Below are positions 1 through 12,104 of a stretch of 64,000 nucleotides of DNA, piece after piece (position 1 is the stretch's first letter; every line of letters starts with the position of its first letter). A program made the position numbers and the translations under genes. Source of the stretch: Solicoccozyma terricola (taxonomy: Eukaryota > Basidiomycota > Tremellomycetes > Filobasidiales > Piskurozymaceae); assembly GCA_001600875.1 (NCBI GenBank), contig BCLD01000001.1, positions 2,271,422 through 2,335,421 of the forward strand, read 5' to 3'. Below the pieces are notes generated by a model. The model was not told the DNA's origin. It ran no database searches and saw only the letters and a list, made by a program, of their open reading frames with translations.

Positions 1-23
1 CCACTCACCTTAGGGAACCGTAG

Positions 24-1567
24 GGCATCATGATGGTGATTTACATATACATCCCAGAGTCACCTTGTGAGTAGAGTGAGAAGTGGACGAATGCAGGTAA
101 TCACTGACCAGGTGTCGGATCCAGGGTGGTGCGCCAACCATGGCCGACACGAACAAGGGCAGGCTATAGTTCGAAGGCTCAACGGTAAAATCAGCGGATA
201 CGATGTAGACTTTCACTACGGAATTATCCGTAAGACCGTGGAAAGGGAGGAGAGATATGCGCGTCAACTCCACGGCGAGAAAAAGTCGTTTTGGCAAGAC
301 ATCATCGCTACGAAGGAGATTTTCATGGGCGTGAATGGGGTGAGTTCCAGCCCAGGTTGCTAAAGGTCCTCCTCACACTGACCAAATATGCGTATAGTTC
401 CGAACACTGGTCGCATTCATGCCGGCCGCAGTCCAACAGCTAACGGGACTTACGGTGGTACGTCCCATCTAACTCCGAATGATATAACAACCAGGATCTC
501 ATTCAAACTTCGTCCAGTTATCGTCATATTCCTCGTATTTCGCTTTATTAACAGGCTTTAGTGACCCGTTCTTGTTTACGGTGCTTCTCGCGTGAGTAAT
601 ATCATGCCTGCATGTGTCCATAATCCCGGCTAAATGTACTGGCGGTCAGCGTCGTTGCCATCCTTATCACCGTCGTCGGCGCATTTGCCACCGATTTCAT
701 TGGTCGTCGTACTCTATTCCTCTCGGCTGCGTTGGTGACCTGGTGCAGTCTGCTCGTTGTCGGAGGCATGGGATATATCCACGATCCTTCGTCTTCTATC
801 AAGCAACTTGTAGTAAGTGGACGCCGCGCAAGACGGGAAAACTGCTTTCAGCTCACCTGTGATGGCCGATTACCAGGTCTTCTTTGCTCTCGTATGGAGG
901 ATGGGGTCGACCTTACTGGGAGATCTGGGATGGTCGTGAGTCTTTAGACCAATCCGCAGATATCGGCGTGAATGTTGACCCTGCTTGATTAGGTATGTTG
1001 CTGAGACGGGATCTAGTCGGCTCCGCGCGAAGACTGCTGGCTTCGCCGCGGCGGGTGGTGTGTGCTTTGGTCTTATCTTTAGTACTAGCGTCCCCTACAT
1101 GGTAAGCGCTGTCTGATTCCTTAGTACTGACTTGGTCACTGAATTTGGTAACCATTCCGATTCAGCTAAACGTGAACTACGCCAACTGGTAGGCGTTGTA
1201 CCAGTCTCGAGTGAGAACGTCCACTGATATCGCCACCACTCTCTCACAGGGGTTTGAAGACGTGTTTTTTCTTCGCCGGCGTCAGTGCTCCACTATGTAT
1301 CGGGTCGATATGGATCATGCCAGACACATCTAGGAGAAGTCCAGCTGAATTGGACGAAATGTTTGAAAATAAAATCCGACCATGGCGGTGAGTAATGATT
1401 TGACAGCAGGCTCCATTCGATATTGAACTGAAACCGTCTGAATTTGCTCCTCCATCAGCTTCCGTTCCTACGTCACCGAGGCTCAGAAGGCCCTCGAAGC
1501 GGAGCGGAAGAGAACTGGGGAGACTGATCCGGCTCTCTTGCAGGCCTCACCAGAAGTGAAAGCGTAA
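24..1567 (+). CDS. MFS sugar/H+ symporter, 3' part (5' end outside window)
   Basis: Plasma-membrane sugar transporter of the major facilitator superfamily (sugar porter family, alpha-glucoside/hexose type). The window opens inside an intron (acceptor about 21-23). Spliced exons give IYIPESPWWCANHGRH (24-66 joined to 125 onward), then GYDVDFHYGIIRKTVEREER and ATKEIFMGVNG, the usual central-loop signature of this family. After that come FRTLVAFMPAAVQQLTGLTV, SSYFALLTGFSDPFLFTVLL, the FIGRRTLF motif near 690-720, YVAETGSSRLRAKT and a C-terminal PDTSRRSPAELDEMFENKI (about 1320-1370). Stop at 1565-1567. At least eight exons with short introns. The 5' half lies to the left of the window, so length and substrate cannot be judged; family membership is firm, the sugar is inference. 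Confidence 0.88.
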
Positions 1568-2008
1568 CGCTGATGCAGTTCAGACGAATAAGTTTCGAGG
1601 GGTAGTACTGGGTGGATCAGGCGTCCGGGAGTGGCTGGCTTGTGGGCTGGGCGATACTGGGAAGCGGTTTGTTGTGAATGAGTTTGCAATATGTTTAGGA
1701 TTCCTATGTTTATGTAGTTGGGAAAGAGAGAATGTCGCTCGTGATCGATGGCATGCTGTTGTTGTGAACGCGGGGCCCTTCTCACGGCGGCGACCACCCT
1801 CGCGTTTCTCACGATGGCCACTCGCCAATCGCTACCGAACCTGTATGTTCATCGTGCATCTATCTGAAAATCCATGACCCACAGACATCACCGCTCCCGA
1901 CCCCAGCTTGTTCAGCGTCGTCCCTCCTATTCGTTGTACGACACACCACATATGCCATTGTGCCTCCCCATCCCTGTCCACGTACGGGTGTTCACACACC
2001 TGAAGACG
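1568..2008. other. intergenic, convergent 3' ends
   Basis: 441 bp between the stop codons of the sugar transporter (+) and the esterase (-). I see no gene, repeat or RNA in it; the open frames here have no protein-like character. Confidence 0.6.
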
Positions 2009-3646
2009 TTACGCGGTCTCATCCCAGAATTCGATAAAATCTCCCTGAATGATTGGCCATGTCCGACCCAAGGATCGGATCATGTTGCGATCCATCCAGA
2101 CGAAATCACTGTGTGTCGCTCCTTCTAGCTAGAACCCAATAAAAACACTAAGTGTCAGTGTTCCCAAGTCTTCTTCGCGGACCCAGCGTCCCGGCCTACC
2201 TGCCGAAACCTGACATCAACGCCATCCTCCAGCATCCCAGTATAGAGTGCCTTGATCTCGTCGAAGAAAGCTTCAGCCGTGCCAGCCGAAATATAGACCT
2301 TGACCCCACCGACTTCGACCAAGTGTTGAGATTGTCCAGCCTTGCTAAGTGCTGGAGAGAAGTATAGGTTGCTAGTATCCCGTGAGAAATGACGGGTATG
2401 GGAAGGTATATGGATGACGTTAAGATCCACCAAATGGTCCTGTGAAAGGTTGCGGAGGTTAGTAATCAAGTATACGGTCATTATAACCGAAGCCATGTTT
2501 ACCGTATAACGATTAGAGGAGATGGAAGGGAATGACGATGTCATATCTGACCATGGCTAAGGAAGATCATTGGTCGTCAAGACTCGTTCTCTCGTTTCGC
2601 CACCACCCCCTAACTCACACTGTGCAAACACATCGAACCGACCTGCCCCCAAGATGTAAAATCCGACTCCCTTTGAAGGTCACCTAGGTACCTTGCAACC
2701 GCCAAGCAAGCGTTGGCTCCGGCGCTATCACCGCACAGCATGATGTTCTATAGGCCACAAAATCTGAATTCAGGCGACGGAGACCTAGAACTTGATGTCG
2801 CACTCACCTTCGGTTGGAATCCAAGGTTCTCTACCAAATATTGATAGCCAGCCATACAATCTAGTAGTGAAGCTGGAAATGCCGTATCGGAGCTCAATGA
2901 TTTACGGTAATTGATGCCTGTCTCTCCGGAGTCGTCAGCTGGAGTCTACGTCGTTGGAATTCAAAGGGGCAATAAAGTCAAGATGTTTGCTCACAAAAGA
3001 CACGAGCTCCAGTGATTTCAGCTAGCGACCATGGAGTATGAATACGCAGTGGGTGGCCGCCAGTATATCCGCCACCGACGATGAAGTATATGATTCTCTC
3101 TTTAGGACCTGCGATACCGAGGAGAGGCTGGGGCTGGCGAAGCGTTAGTCAACATGTGTATGCTACTGTCTGACTGGAGCTCACGTTCTCGCCCTCAGTC
3201 TTCATCGTCTGACCATGACCACGAATCATAAATCCAGGTACTGGTACTCCCTTGACCACTGCAGGGCCCCTCTCCAACACGCTAACCTTTGGGACATCTT
3301 CTCGCAGAGGCAAACACCACACGCGCTCCACATCGGCCTTGGTTCGATATACAGCAGTGCTGAGCGGAACGCTATCCTCTTCAGGATCTCGTAATGGTAT
3401 CCGATATCCAGAGTATTGGTAAAGTACGCGACGTAGATTGATTGTCATGTAGTGCTTCAATGTCCATCCCGGGTGGCGAATTGGCTTCAGTAGATACCGC
3501 CCGACATGATACACCGCTGCTGCTGGGAGAATGATGATATATATGATGGGAAGTGTGATCACGTTGTAGATGCGGTGAGCTGTGGGAGATAATTCCAGGA
3601 GCATGGTCATGAAAAGGTTGTCGCTGCTCAACGTTGACAGGCTCAT
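2009..3646 (-). CDS. alpha/beta hydrolase, HSL/steryl-acetyl-hydrolase-like esterase (copy 1)
   Basis: Membrane-tethered esterase of the hormone-sensitive-lipase group. The start at 3646 gives a cytosolic stub and then a hydrophobic segment (IITLPIIYIIILPAAAVYHV-like, about residues 30-50), a probable ER signal anchor. Further on the spliced frame shows the oxyanion-loop block VGGGYTGGHPL (about 3050-3085; the first position is V rather than the usual H), the nucleophile elbow CGDSAGANACLA (about 2705-2740), and a C-terminal block with the candidate catalytic His in THSDFVWMD (about 2080-2100), ending IEFWDETA at the stop 2009-2011. Several short introns. Closely related in order and motifs to the gene at 10454-12104. 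The substrate (steryl ester, acetylated xenobiotic or lipid) cannot be told from the sequence. Confidence 0.8.
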
Positions 3647-4566
3647 CCATCTTGAATGACTGGCGAAGTTCTAGTTATTTGGACCGGAGGCCTCGGCCCG
3701 ATGATCTTGCGAAGTGGTTGCCTGGCGGTGGTGGTGTGCCGCCCAGCACTGGACTGCTTGAGCAAGTCGGAGGAAACTGTGTTCTAGGACGGTGAATGTC
3801 CTCTACAATGCAGTGCCAGGTCACACAGTGCACACCAGAGTGCACACCCCAACAGACTGGCTATCAACGAGGTCTCTGTTACCTCAAACCGGGGGATCTG
3901 CACTTGCTGTTCAGTCCCTGCGACACCGCGCACAGGACAGATCCCGGCACAAAGTATTTGCCTGGGAAAGCATCATTTGGAATATCGAACACGACTGATG
4001 CCGCCGGTCTACAATACAGCTTGATTGATGCTGATCGACGATGACGTCCAGATGTGATGACGTCAAGAGAACATGCTGCAACGGGCAATGCGCCCTGGGC
4101 GCGGAGGATTTAACTGTTCCCTCCTTTTTTTTTTTTTTTAATTTTTTCAATTTTCTGAATTAGAGTCCGAGATCCAGTCGTTTGTTGATGCGTGGCTTGC
4201 ACGCTCCACAGGCAAATTCAGCTCAAGTGTTCAAGCGTCCCTAGGCAGTTACCCTGTAGCCCCTTCTGGGCCTCGACGTCACCCGTGTTGTCATCCCGGG
4301 TGGCGGGCGGCTGGCGGAAGGCGGTTGGTTTCGTCATATAAGCCCAACCCAAAAATCACAAGCCCAGCGTTTCCTACCTGGTGGTCCTTCTCCTTTTCAA
4401 ACCCGCGAAACAGGATCTGCCTGTCAAACGTCTGTCCAGGAAATCGTCACCGACACTATTCGCATAATCAATAATCTTATAATAAAAAACAACAAACGCT
4501 CGTACGACCCTCCTCCTCCTCACAACAAGACCGTAAAACTTCATATCCGCTCCCGCTCAACCAAAG
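3647..4566. other. divergent intergenic region, esterase / PalI-like gene
   Basis: 920 bp shared upstream region between two divergently transcribed genes. It holds a 17-nt T-run region near 4125-4147, two TGACGT-type sites (separate entry) and a GC-rich tract at 4270-4330. No coding exon recognised. Confidence 0.6.
4042..4065. promoter_or_regulatory. pair of TGACGT (CRE/ATF-type) sites
   Basis: TGACGTCC at 4042-4049 and the perfect palindrome TGACGTCA at 4058-4065 lie 8 bp apart, about 500 bp upstream of the PalI-like start codon and 400 bp upstream of the esterase start. TGACGTCA is the canonical binding site of ATF/CREB bZIP factors. Function here is inference. Confidence 0.4.
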
Positions 4567-5456
4567 ATGGCGATTTCTCCAGCCTTCACCGGAGTGAGTC
4601 GTGCGGGTTGTGTAATCACTTGCCCTTACTCCTATCCTAACACCTTTCTGTGTTCCATCTCTCCCAGCTCTTTTTTTGCTTCGCAGCCATGGTCCTCCTC
4701 CTCTTCGTCTCCGTCTCCGCACCAACGTGGGGCTCAGTCTACTTCCTCAGGGTGAATGCACCCGCCTTTCCTAACACACAGCTTAGATATGGTATCTTCG
4801 GATACTGTGTGACGGGACATGGATGCTCTGCAGCTACGTTTGGATACCCGTTGTCACTTGCAGGGTTGGGCAACAAGTGAGGGTCTCCTGGAGAGGTTTC
4901 GCCATGCACTTCCCAAGCTCACGCCTATTCTGGCCTTCTAGCCGAACTTTCGGCACCGCCACGCTCGACAATCTCACCAAGGCGCTCATCGTGCACCCGA
5001 TTGCAGGTGCACTCGCCTTGCTCGCTGTAATCTGGGGAATGGTGGGTCATATTGATGGATGGAAAAACCGCCCGCTTTCGTAACTCATAACGTTGTTATC
5101 CAACAGCTCGGTGTCTGTGCTGCTTCCCGTGCATGCACTATCCTCATGTCCATCACTGCATTCTTCGCACTCCTCGGTGCCCTCGTCGCATTCGCAATCG
5201 ACCTTGCTCTCTGGATCATCATGAGGGACGATGTACAGAATGCCGGCTATTCCGCGACTCTCGTGAGTCTTGGAGAAAGCATGTTCACCCACCGAGGGTC
5301 CGATGGATCATTAGCTGACATCGTTCTTATCTGCAGGGAAATGCCATTTGGCTCACACTTGGAGCCTTTGTCGCGCTCATTCTCGGCACATGCACTGCCG
5401 CCTGCGGTTCATGCGGACGGTTCGCGACCGGTCGAATGGGCGGTGAGAAGTACTGA
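4567..5456 (+). CDS. SUR7/PalI (Rim9)-family four-TM plasma membrane protein
   Basis: Short four-span membrane protein of the SUR7/PalI family, which includes the pH-sensing Rim9/PalI of the Rim101 pathway and eisosome-associated Sur7. Exon 1 encodes only MAISPAFTG (4567-4593; donor gtgagt). Exon 2 starts LFFCFAAMVLLLFVSVSAPTW, the typical first TM and the W of this family, followed by an extracellular loop (RYGIFGYC, then two Cys). Later exons give LTKALIVHPIAGALALLAVIWG (TM2), CTILMSITAFFALLGALVAF (TM3) and IWLTLGAFVALILGTCTAAC (TM4). The protein stops soon after TM4 (TGRMGGEKY, stop 5454-5456), so it lacks the long cytosolic tail of true PalI proteins. Introns are about 60-80 nt. Rim pathway membership is plausible but not shown. 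Confidence 0.8.
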
Positions 5457-5918
5457 GGGCATTGAGCGGGTATGGGTCAGGAGTAGCATGGGAGAGAATT
5501 TTCCTGGCACGGCTTTCGCTTTTTCTTTTGATTTTTCCACCTTTCCACCATTCCACCCCTCAACCCCCCTCCCTCCCTCTGTTCGCATAGCCTGTTCTCC
5601 TACACGGATGATTGTTGCCATGTTGAGAAGGTGTCCCTTTGACTAGTTGAACCACACATAAATTCTTATAATCATGGGTGTACTAATACAACAATGACCT
5701 TGGGCTGCATTATTGCATTCGTCAACTGCATCAGTGCGGTGGAACTTGGCCATGGCCGCAGTGTAGCGAGATGAGGAAAGAATAATATTGAGGATACCCG
5801 GCTGCACTAGCACAGGCATCAATACTATGGGTACAACAAATACACTTTTCTAGAGGTGGCAGGTCAATTGGAGAAGCATAGGGGTTCATATCGTCCGTGA
5901 TTAAGCACTCGGGTAAAA
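5457..5918. other. intergenic, convergent 3' ends
   Basis: 462 bp between the PalI-like stop (+) and the MIOX stop (-). Contains a pyrimidine-rich stretch near 5515-5585, likely 3' UTR. Nothing else seen. Confidence 0.6.
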
Positions 5919-7135
5919 TCACCACTCGATGACTTCTGGGAAGAACTTGGCAATGAGGTTCTCGTAGTATGGTCTGAGGTCGGAGACTTTTGGTGGGTCG
6001 TCTGATTTGGAGTACAGATCGTATGCTATGGGGCCCGAGAAAGGTTTCAAAATCTTTGACGACGAGTCTCACACGGACACGATTCGACTTACGATTGAAC
6101 GCCCTCACTGCGTGAAGCTGCTTTAGATCTTCGTCGTTACAAAGATGCATGTACGCTCCCTCTCGGTGCCATGGGTAGAAAGAGTGGTATCTGATCATGG
6201 AAAGAGCCTCTTTGGGGACTGTGAGAGAGAGAGACGAATGAGCGTATGACTGCCACCTCGAGCCCAAACCACTCACGAGTCGACTGCTTGGAGAAGATGT
6301 GATAAAGATACTCATCGTGGCCCCACGAAAGCATGACGTTGTCCAAACCACAACCGGCGGTGTATATGCCATTTTCCGTCATGAGCTTCTCATCCTTGGA
6401 GTCTGGATTTGCAGCGAACGTCTCTGGGTAAATGATCTTGTCCGAGAACTTGCATCCAACAACGAAGGTATCACCGACGACATCCCATTGACCATCTGCA
6501 CCGAAGAAGCAGAGGAGCTTGCCGAGGTCGTGTACGAGGCCAGTAACCTGCATCCACTCCGGCTTGCCATCTCGACGGATCGCTTCCGCAGTTTGTAAAA
6601 GATGTTCAATCTGGCCCACCGATGTGTCAGGATCTGATTCGTCGACAAGGGTGTTGAGCATCTGGGGTGAAGATTTTGTGGTGAAGTTCAGCTAAAATGT
6701 GTAGACGGGCGGTTTTATACCACCAATCTCACCTCCATCGCCTGCCAGACGGACAACCTAGCTCGTACGGTTTTGTTGAATTCTGCTCGAATCTTAAGGT
6801 TGTACTCGAGGGTCTGCTTGGCATGTTGTTCCTGTATGCGCAGGGTATACGACGAGGTCAGGACCAGGCAATCTTCAAGACGAAGCGAAGCAACATGGGN
6901 NGNGNGGGGGGGGGGGGGGGGGGGGGGCCGCACTCACAGCGTAGAAGCCCTTGACACGATCACACGCATCTTCATACTGTCTAAAGTTGTCCTTCTCCTT
7001 ACTGACATCGAACTCTGAAGCCTTGTCAAATGCATGGCCGTTCTTGAGCTTGAGGACGTTGACGTCGTCTACAGCATCGGATATCAAGTCGAGCTTTGCA
7101 GCGGCTTGGGCTTGGGTGGCGGCGGCTGCGACCAT
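5919..7135 (-). CDS. MIOX: myo-inositol oxygenase
   Basis: Diiron enzyme that opens myo-inositol to D-glucuronate with O2, the first step of inositol catabolism; cytosolic. The start at 7135 gives [20 protein letters not shown]. Spliced exons then give [63 protein letters not shown] (His-Asp iron ligands), [13 protein letters not shown] (third His), [16 protein letters not shown] (fourth His) and the C-terminal [17 protein letters not shown] at the stop. These are the conserved blocks of the family in the right order, and overall length fits. An intron at about 6850-6950 contains a damaged poly-C/N run (6899-6927) that does not affect coding. It sits directly downstream of, and on the same strand as, a glycerophosphoinositol permease gene, which suggests coordinated use of inositol. 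Confidence 0.93.
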
Positions 7136-7433
7136 GTTGAGCGATATGAAAAGTGGATTTGCAGCTGGTCAAAGCAGAGTGTGAGAGAGTGAAACGAAGG
7201 AGGTGAGTTTGAGCAGGAGTACGGAACAGACATCGCAATGGCAATCCTATATATGTATCAACCTCTAATCTACTCCAACATTATTTTAACTGAAACACCG
7301 GTGGCTCGGGGTGTTGTAAGCCGGTAAACCGGAGTTAAGCTACGACCACGTCCGGGCCGACGAGCAGGCGTTCCACCTCTCAGTAATATCCCTGTTCTTC
7401 CGTCGTCTGACCGGCGAGGGCTCCCGCTCTGGC

Positions 7434-9966
7434 TCAAACCATCGGCGCTGCCTCTCCCAACGTCGTCTTCTCGCCACCCTTCTCCGTCGCGACGCCGGTA
7501 TCTGTGACTTGCTCGGCTAGACCCTCCGTGTCGTGCAGCAAACCAAGCTGGGAGGTATCCCAACCCTTTGACTCGAGGAATGCTCGGAATCGGGCATCTT
7601 CGTGCTGGATCGTGTCCTGGCCGATATGTGGCAGACAGAAAATGACGAGAACGGCGGACAAGAGGCAAAAGGAGGAAGAGACGTAGAAGGGGTATTGGGC
7701 GGAAGCTGCGCGAGTAGAGAAGCGCGTCAGGGGCCATTTTTCAGTCATGAATGCATAGATTCTCCCATCAGCGGGGCTCACTAGTATCGCTCTTCCCGGC
7801 TGCCTGGATATATGGGAACCTGTGAAGCTTCATTGTGAGCTTGACAGACATCGAAATGTTGACCGCTTCACTCACACTTTGGCACCGACGAATGCTCCAA
7901 TCTTGCCCATAGCGGCGGCGATGCCGTAGTACTGCCCTCGGACACTCTGTATTTCGTTCAACAATGGTATGTCAGACGACTGGTGGTTTATGCAAATTCA
8001 TGTCCTTCTTGGACCCACCGTTGCAGAGGTCTTGGCAGCGAGCAACCCGATATTCGCTCCTGGACCGAGCCTGTAGTCACCACATCCTGTGAGCATTCAG
8101 CCGTCCGCAACAGAATGCGACACCACCGTAACGCACTCTCCCAAAGCTAAGAACAACCCGTACATCACCGCGAACCCTCCAACTTGAGACGCTTGTGCCT
8201 GATTAAACGAACAGAACGTGAGTCCTCCGAAATAAAAATACAAATTGAATTAAAAGAACATGGCCACGAATCCAGACTCACAAAGTAATCGTAACCTCCC
8301 GCCATACCGAAACCGAGGATTCCCTGAAGGGAGACACCCACAGCAAGACAATAACGAGGGCCAATCCAATCTGAGAGGAAGGCTCCAAGAAAGGCTCCTG
8401 GTAGGTAGAAGAGATTGATTACGGTGTTCCATCCAAAGGTTGCCGCCAGACTTCGGGATGAACCGGGAATATTGGCTAGAATGGTTGAAGAGTAGATACC
8501 AAACTGTTGTAGTACGGACGATGGTGAGCGGATAGGAGTGTGAGTCGTAGCCAAACGCCACTGTCGAGCTCACCGAATAAGAGGAAAAGTTATACAAGAA
8601 CCAAATGAAAGAGACGATGAATAATCTGGAGAAGAATGCGAAATATCAGACCCGGTCGAAGTTGGTAACTTATCAGGACAAATCCTACCTCCACCCATAA
8701 CACCGTAATACCAACATGTACGGCACCTTCGTACCCTTCCTCATACTTTCTTTCTTGGTGGCATCAGAATCCACGAGTCGAGATCGGAAAAAGAGCAGGA
8801 CAAATGGACAAACACATCCGAGACCAAGCATGACTCTCCATGCTGCTCTAAGATGGTTCTCCGTGAAGATTACTACGCAGAGGTAAGGCACGAACGCTCC
8901 AACGACGAATCCGAGGTCTGGCGTTGGGGCGGCGCGTATGTCATTAGCTTTCGATCGATGGAAAACGTCGTAGTATTGCCCACTCACCGATGCAGAAATC
9001 GGTTGACAAGATGAACCACCTGGAGGTGGACATTTTGATAATCAGCCTTTCAGACGCAATGACTAAGGATATGGGGGGGTGTGGGGGGGGGGGGNGCCCC
9101 AACTCACCGATTCCTCGTCCCCTCTTCAAGTTCTCCAGACGCCTCTGCTGCACCAACACTTCCAGCGGGGTACTCTCCACCGATACCGCATCCGACGAAG
9201 AACCGATAGACTACTAGAGCGGTGAACATGCCTGAAATTGCACATATGTGATTCAGAACACGTGGATATTGCAACTTGCAGGGTGTTCTGCTTCCTTTCA
9301 CTCACCCTCGACACTTCCTCCGGCATAACTACCAGCTGCTAAAGCGGTGAATACGAAAAGAACCAGGGTGGACAGCATGAGTGAGTTTTTACGCGACCAT
9401 CTACGAGAGTATCGAGATTGACATAAGCCCATTCGTCGTTCAACAGGTATCAATGATGAGAGCAAGCGCAAATTTACTCACCGATCCGAGAGGTATCCGA
9501 ATATCAAGTTGCCAACCACCGCACCAGCGAAGCTGATATCGATCGATAACCGGATAGAAGCAGGGTTTTTTTAGTATCGAGGAGCTACTGGTTGGCTCCG
9601 GTTGGAAATTTCCACTCACGCTATAGAGCTAACATTGTTCTGAGCACTTGACTCTGTGTATCGCTTGCCGTAAATCTGACCCAAGACGGTGGAGACGGAA
9701 CCGATGACGTTGTTGATATCTATAAACGAGGGATTTTGCCAGAGTCAGCGGTTGAAGTGTTGCTCGCTCGCTCGCCACACTCGCAGAAGAGAAAGCTCCC
9801 TTGGCTTCACAAACTCACAACCATCGGAAAACAATCCACTTCCACAAGCAAAGACAGGCCACAATCGCTGATAAAAGGTCTTTTCAGAGACGATATCCTG
9901 TTCTGCATCGTATTTGACGGGGGAAGACGCCTTGTCGATCTGCTTTTTCCTGTTGAAGAGAGGCAT
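7434..9966 (-). CDS. glycerophosphoinositol/phosphate permease, MFS PHS family (GIT1-like)
   Basis: Twelve-TM plasma-membrane H+ symporter of the phosphate (PHS) branch of the MFS, closest in character to the glycerophosphodiester permeases Git1-4. The start at 9966 gives MPLFNRKKQIDKASSP. Exons in order: FACGSGLFSDG (TM1 start), INNVIGSVSTVLGQIYGKRY, FAGAVVGNLIFGYLSDRWSR (loop 2-3 MFS motif), YRFFVGCGIGGEYPAGSVGA (the GxGGEYP signature of this branch), DLGFVVGAFVPYLCVVIF, RLFIVSFIWFLYNFSSYSFG, FLGAFLSDWIGPR and GECGGANIGLLAAKTSATSVRGQYYG. The cytosolic tail ends TTLGEAAPMV at the stop 7434-7436. About a dozen short introns, one carrying a poly-G/N artefact (9075-9095). The MIOX gene lies 298 bp downstream. 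Transport of glycerophosphoinositol rather than phosphate is inference. Confidence 0.87.
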
Positions 9967-10453
9967 GATATGGATGTGGGTGTGTGTGATGGTTTGAACC
10001 GGACTACGACAGACTACGGCCGACTACGGCAGACTAGGACTCACTTTTTTCCAGCATTTGACTACCCACACCATTGGGGACTCCACCATTGCAGACTAAT
10101 GGCACATCCGTGCTCTGCATCGATGGAGACCCATGTGGAGGTGGATGGTCGTCGAACGCACGTTTGGGCACTCGGGTCGCTCGAAATAATCCATTCATTC
10201 GCTCATGCAGCCGGGTCCAGCACGATGAGGCAGACTGATTCCAGGATCCAGGTTGTCGACCAAGCTTTGGAGTAGAGGAGTGTGTCCATGACCCCCCTTC
10301 CCCCTGCTCACTGTCTGGATGCTGTCCGTCGTGCTCGACACATGTATGACGCGTACCACTTGCCCTTCGATCGATGGTGTGGACTTGTGTGGACTTGACC
10401 ACACCAGTACGCAACACAGCATCGACAGCGGCCACCACCCCATCACACACACC
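9967..10453. other. divergent intergenic region, permease / esterase 2
   Basis: 487 bp shared promoter between the GIT1-like gene (-) and the second esterase (+). A short direct repeat of the 10-mer GACTACGGCC type, three imperfect copies, lies at 10008-10036. No gene seen. Confidence 0.55.
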
Positions 10454-12104
10454 ATGTCCCTCACTCCACAAGTAGTCTCCACCATCACAGACACCCTCGC
10501 TCCAAGCTGTCTGCCACACTATGTCGACCGGCCGCTCTCCATCTTCGTCAATACCGTGTTCATCCTCGCGATCCTCCCTGCTATACTCGCATGGAATACC
10601 CTCGTTCATCTCGCATATGGTCCCCTTTTACCCTCATGGTCACTCCGTACCCTTCTACTCACTAGAGCACTCAAAGCGTATCTCTGGACGATCTTGTTCT
10701 TTGGTCTACAAGGACCAGATCAGAATGCAGGTCGGATTAAGAAGAGCCATATCAGGAAAGGTATGAAGGTAGAAGCGATTCAAGTTCCTGCCGTACATCA
10801 CAGTCGAAGGATCGGATGGACAGAATGTGAAGCGGTACCTTCGAAACCTGTTCCTAGCTTCATGGTATGGCCAGATAACGAATCAACGAATCATGGACAA
10901 GGTTTAACGCTCGCTCAACCTGGGGAGAAACTGATCATATATCTCCTCGGTGGTGGGTACGTGAGTGGACACCCACTACGTACACATTTAGTATGGACGA
11001 TATCCAAGTGGCTGAATACAAGGATATTTGGTGAGTGATGGATGTTTCCCTTGGGAGATCGAGGATGTGCTAATCCCCCACCCNCCCACCCACCCNCCCN
11101 CCTAACACCATGCGCGCATCACTCACCTACCTACTACCCACGTCCGAATAGCCGTCAACTATAGGAAATCCCTCGATGACAGTTCAGCATTTCCTGCACC
11201 TCTCATCGACGCTTTGGCTGGATGGTCGTATGTCACTGAAAAGCTAGGTTTCAAGCCTGAGGTGAGACTGGCGTTTTCAATTTTTCTTTTTTCTTTTTGG
11301 TCATTCAGTTCCTTTCGATCCCAGCCTGACCTCGACAAACACCTCCTCACCTCATTTAGAATATATACCTCATGGGAGACTCGGCTGGAGCTCATCTTTG
11401 TCTTGCGTTAGCTCGGTATCTTAACGATCTGAAGCTTGCTGAAAAGGGAGAAGATCTAGGACAACCAGGAGGCATGTTTCTGTTCTCGGTGAGCCGGGGC
11501 AAAAGTGAAATCCTTAAAAGGTTATTAATCAGTCTGCTGATCTTGGTCGACCAATACGCGCAGCCTTGGGTAGACATGACATCTTCCGGAGAGAGTACGA
11601 GGACCAATGCTCAATACGTATGTGAACAAATATCTTTTCCGATATCATTCACGGCCCGTTCTGATCCAAAAGATTATATATTCAACCAACCCTTGACAAC
11701 AGGACTACCCATCTCCACTAGGATCACGTAGCGTTCGCTCTGTCATTCGTCATTTCCCTAAATCAATCGCCACTCCTTACTTTTCTCCAAGTTTACCTTC
11801 CATCGATGGTTCCCCACGCTTTTCCCATCTTATACATACCCTAGTGTATATTCAGACTGGAACAGCTGAGCTTCTGTATAGCGAAGACTTGCAGTTGGCT
11901 AAAGGGATGAAGGAGGAAGGTGTTGATGTCCGACTGAGAGAGGTGAGCGACAACAATTCTCTAACCCAGATCCTTTTCTATACCGGACTGATTAAAATCG
12001 CTCGGCAGATCAAGGACGATATTCACGCTAGCATTATTTTCCAACGTAAGCCGTCAATGGAGGCGACGCAGAAGGATCTCAAGGAGATTTGGGGAACTGT
12101 CTAG
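10454..12104 (+). CDS. alpha/beta hydrolase, HSL/steryl-acetyl-hydrolase-like esterase (copy 2)
   Basis: Paralogue of the gene at 2009-3646. The start at 10454 gives MSLTPQVVSTITDTLAPSC and a hydrophobic segment IFVNTVFILAILPAILAW (signal anchor). Motifs in order: YLLGGGYVSGHPL (oxyanion block, again without the His), AVNYRKSLDD, LMGDSAGAHLCLALARYL (nucleophile Ser, about 11370-11405), FLFSPWVDMTSS, and a C-terminal exon with IKDDIHASIIFQ carrying the candidate catalytic His. The exon after QY is best entered at 11703 (acceptor acaacag), which restores DYPSPLGSRSVRSV and then IQTGTAELLYSEDLQLAKG. Stop 12102-12104. The intron at 11032-11150 contains a low-complexity CCCACC tract with Ns. Substrate unknown. 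Confidence 0.8.

Noticed and set aside
3792..4044. Overlapping plus-strand open frames upstream of the PalI-like gene
   Set aside because: Composition is not protein-like and both frames are equally open; more likely promoter and 5' UTR.
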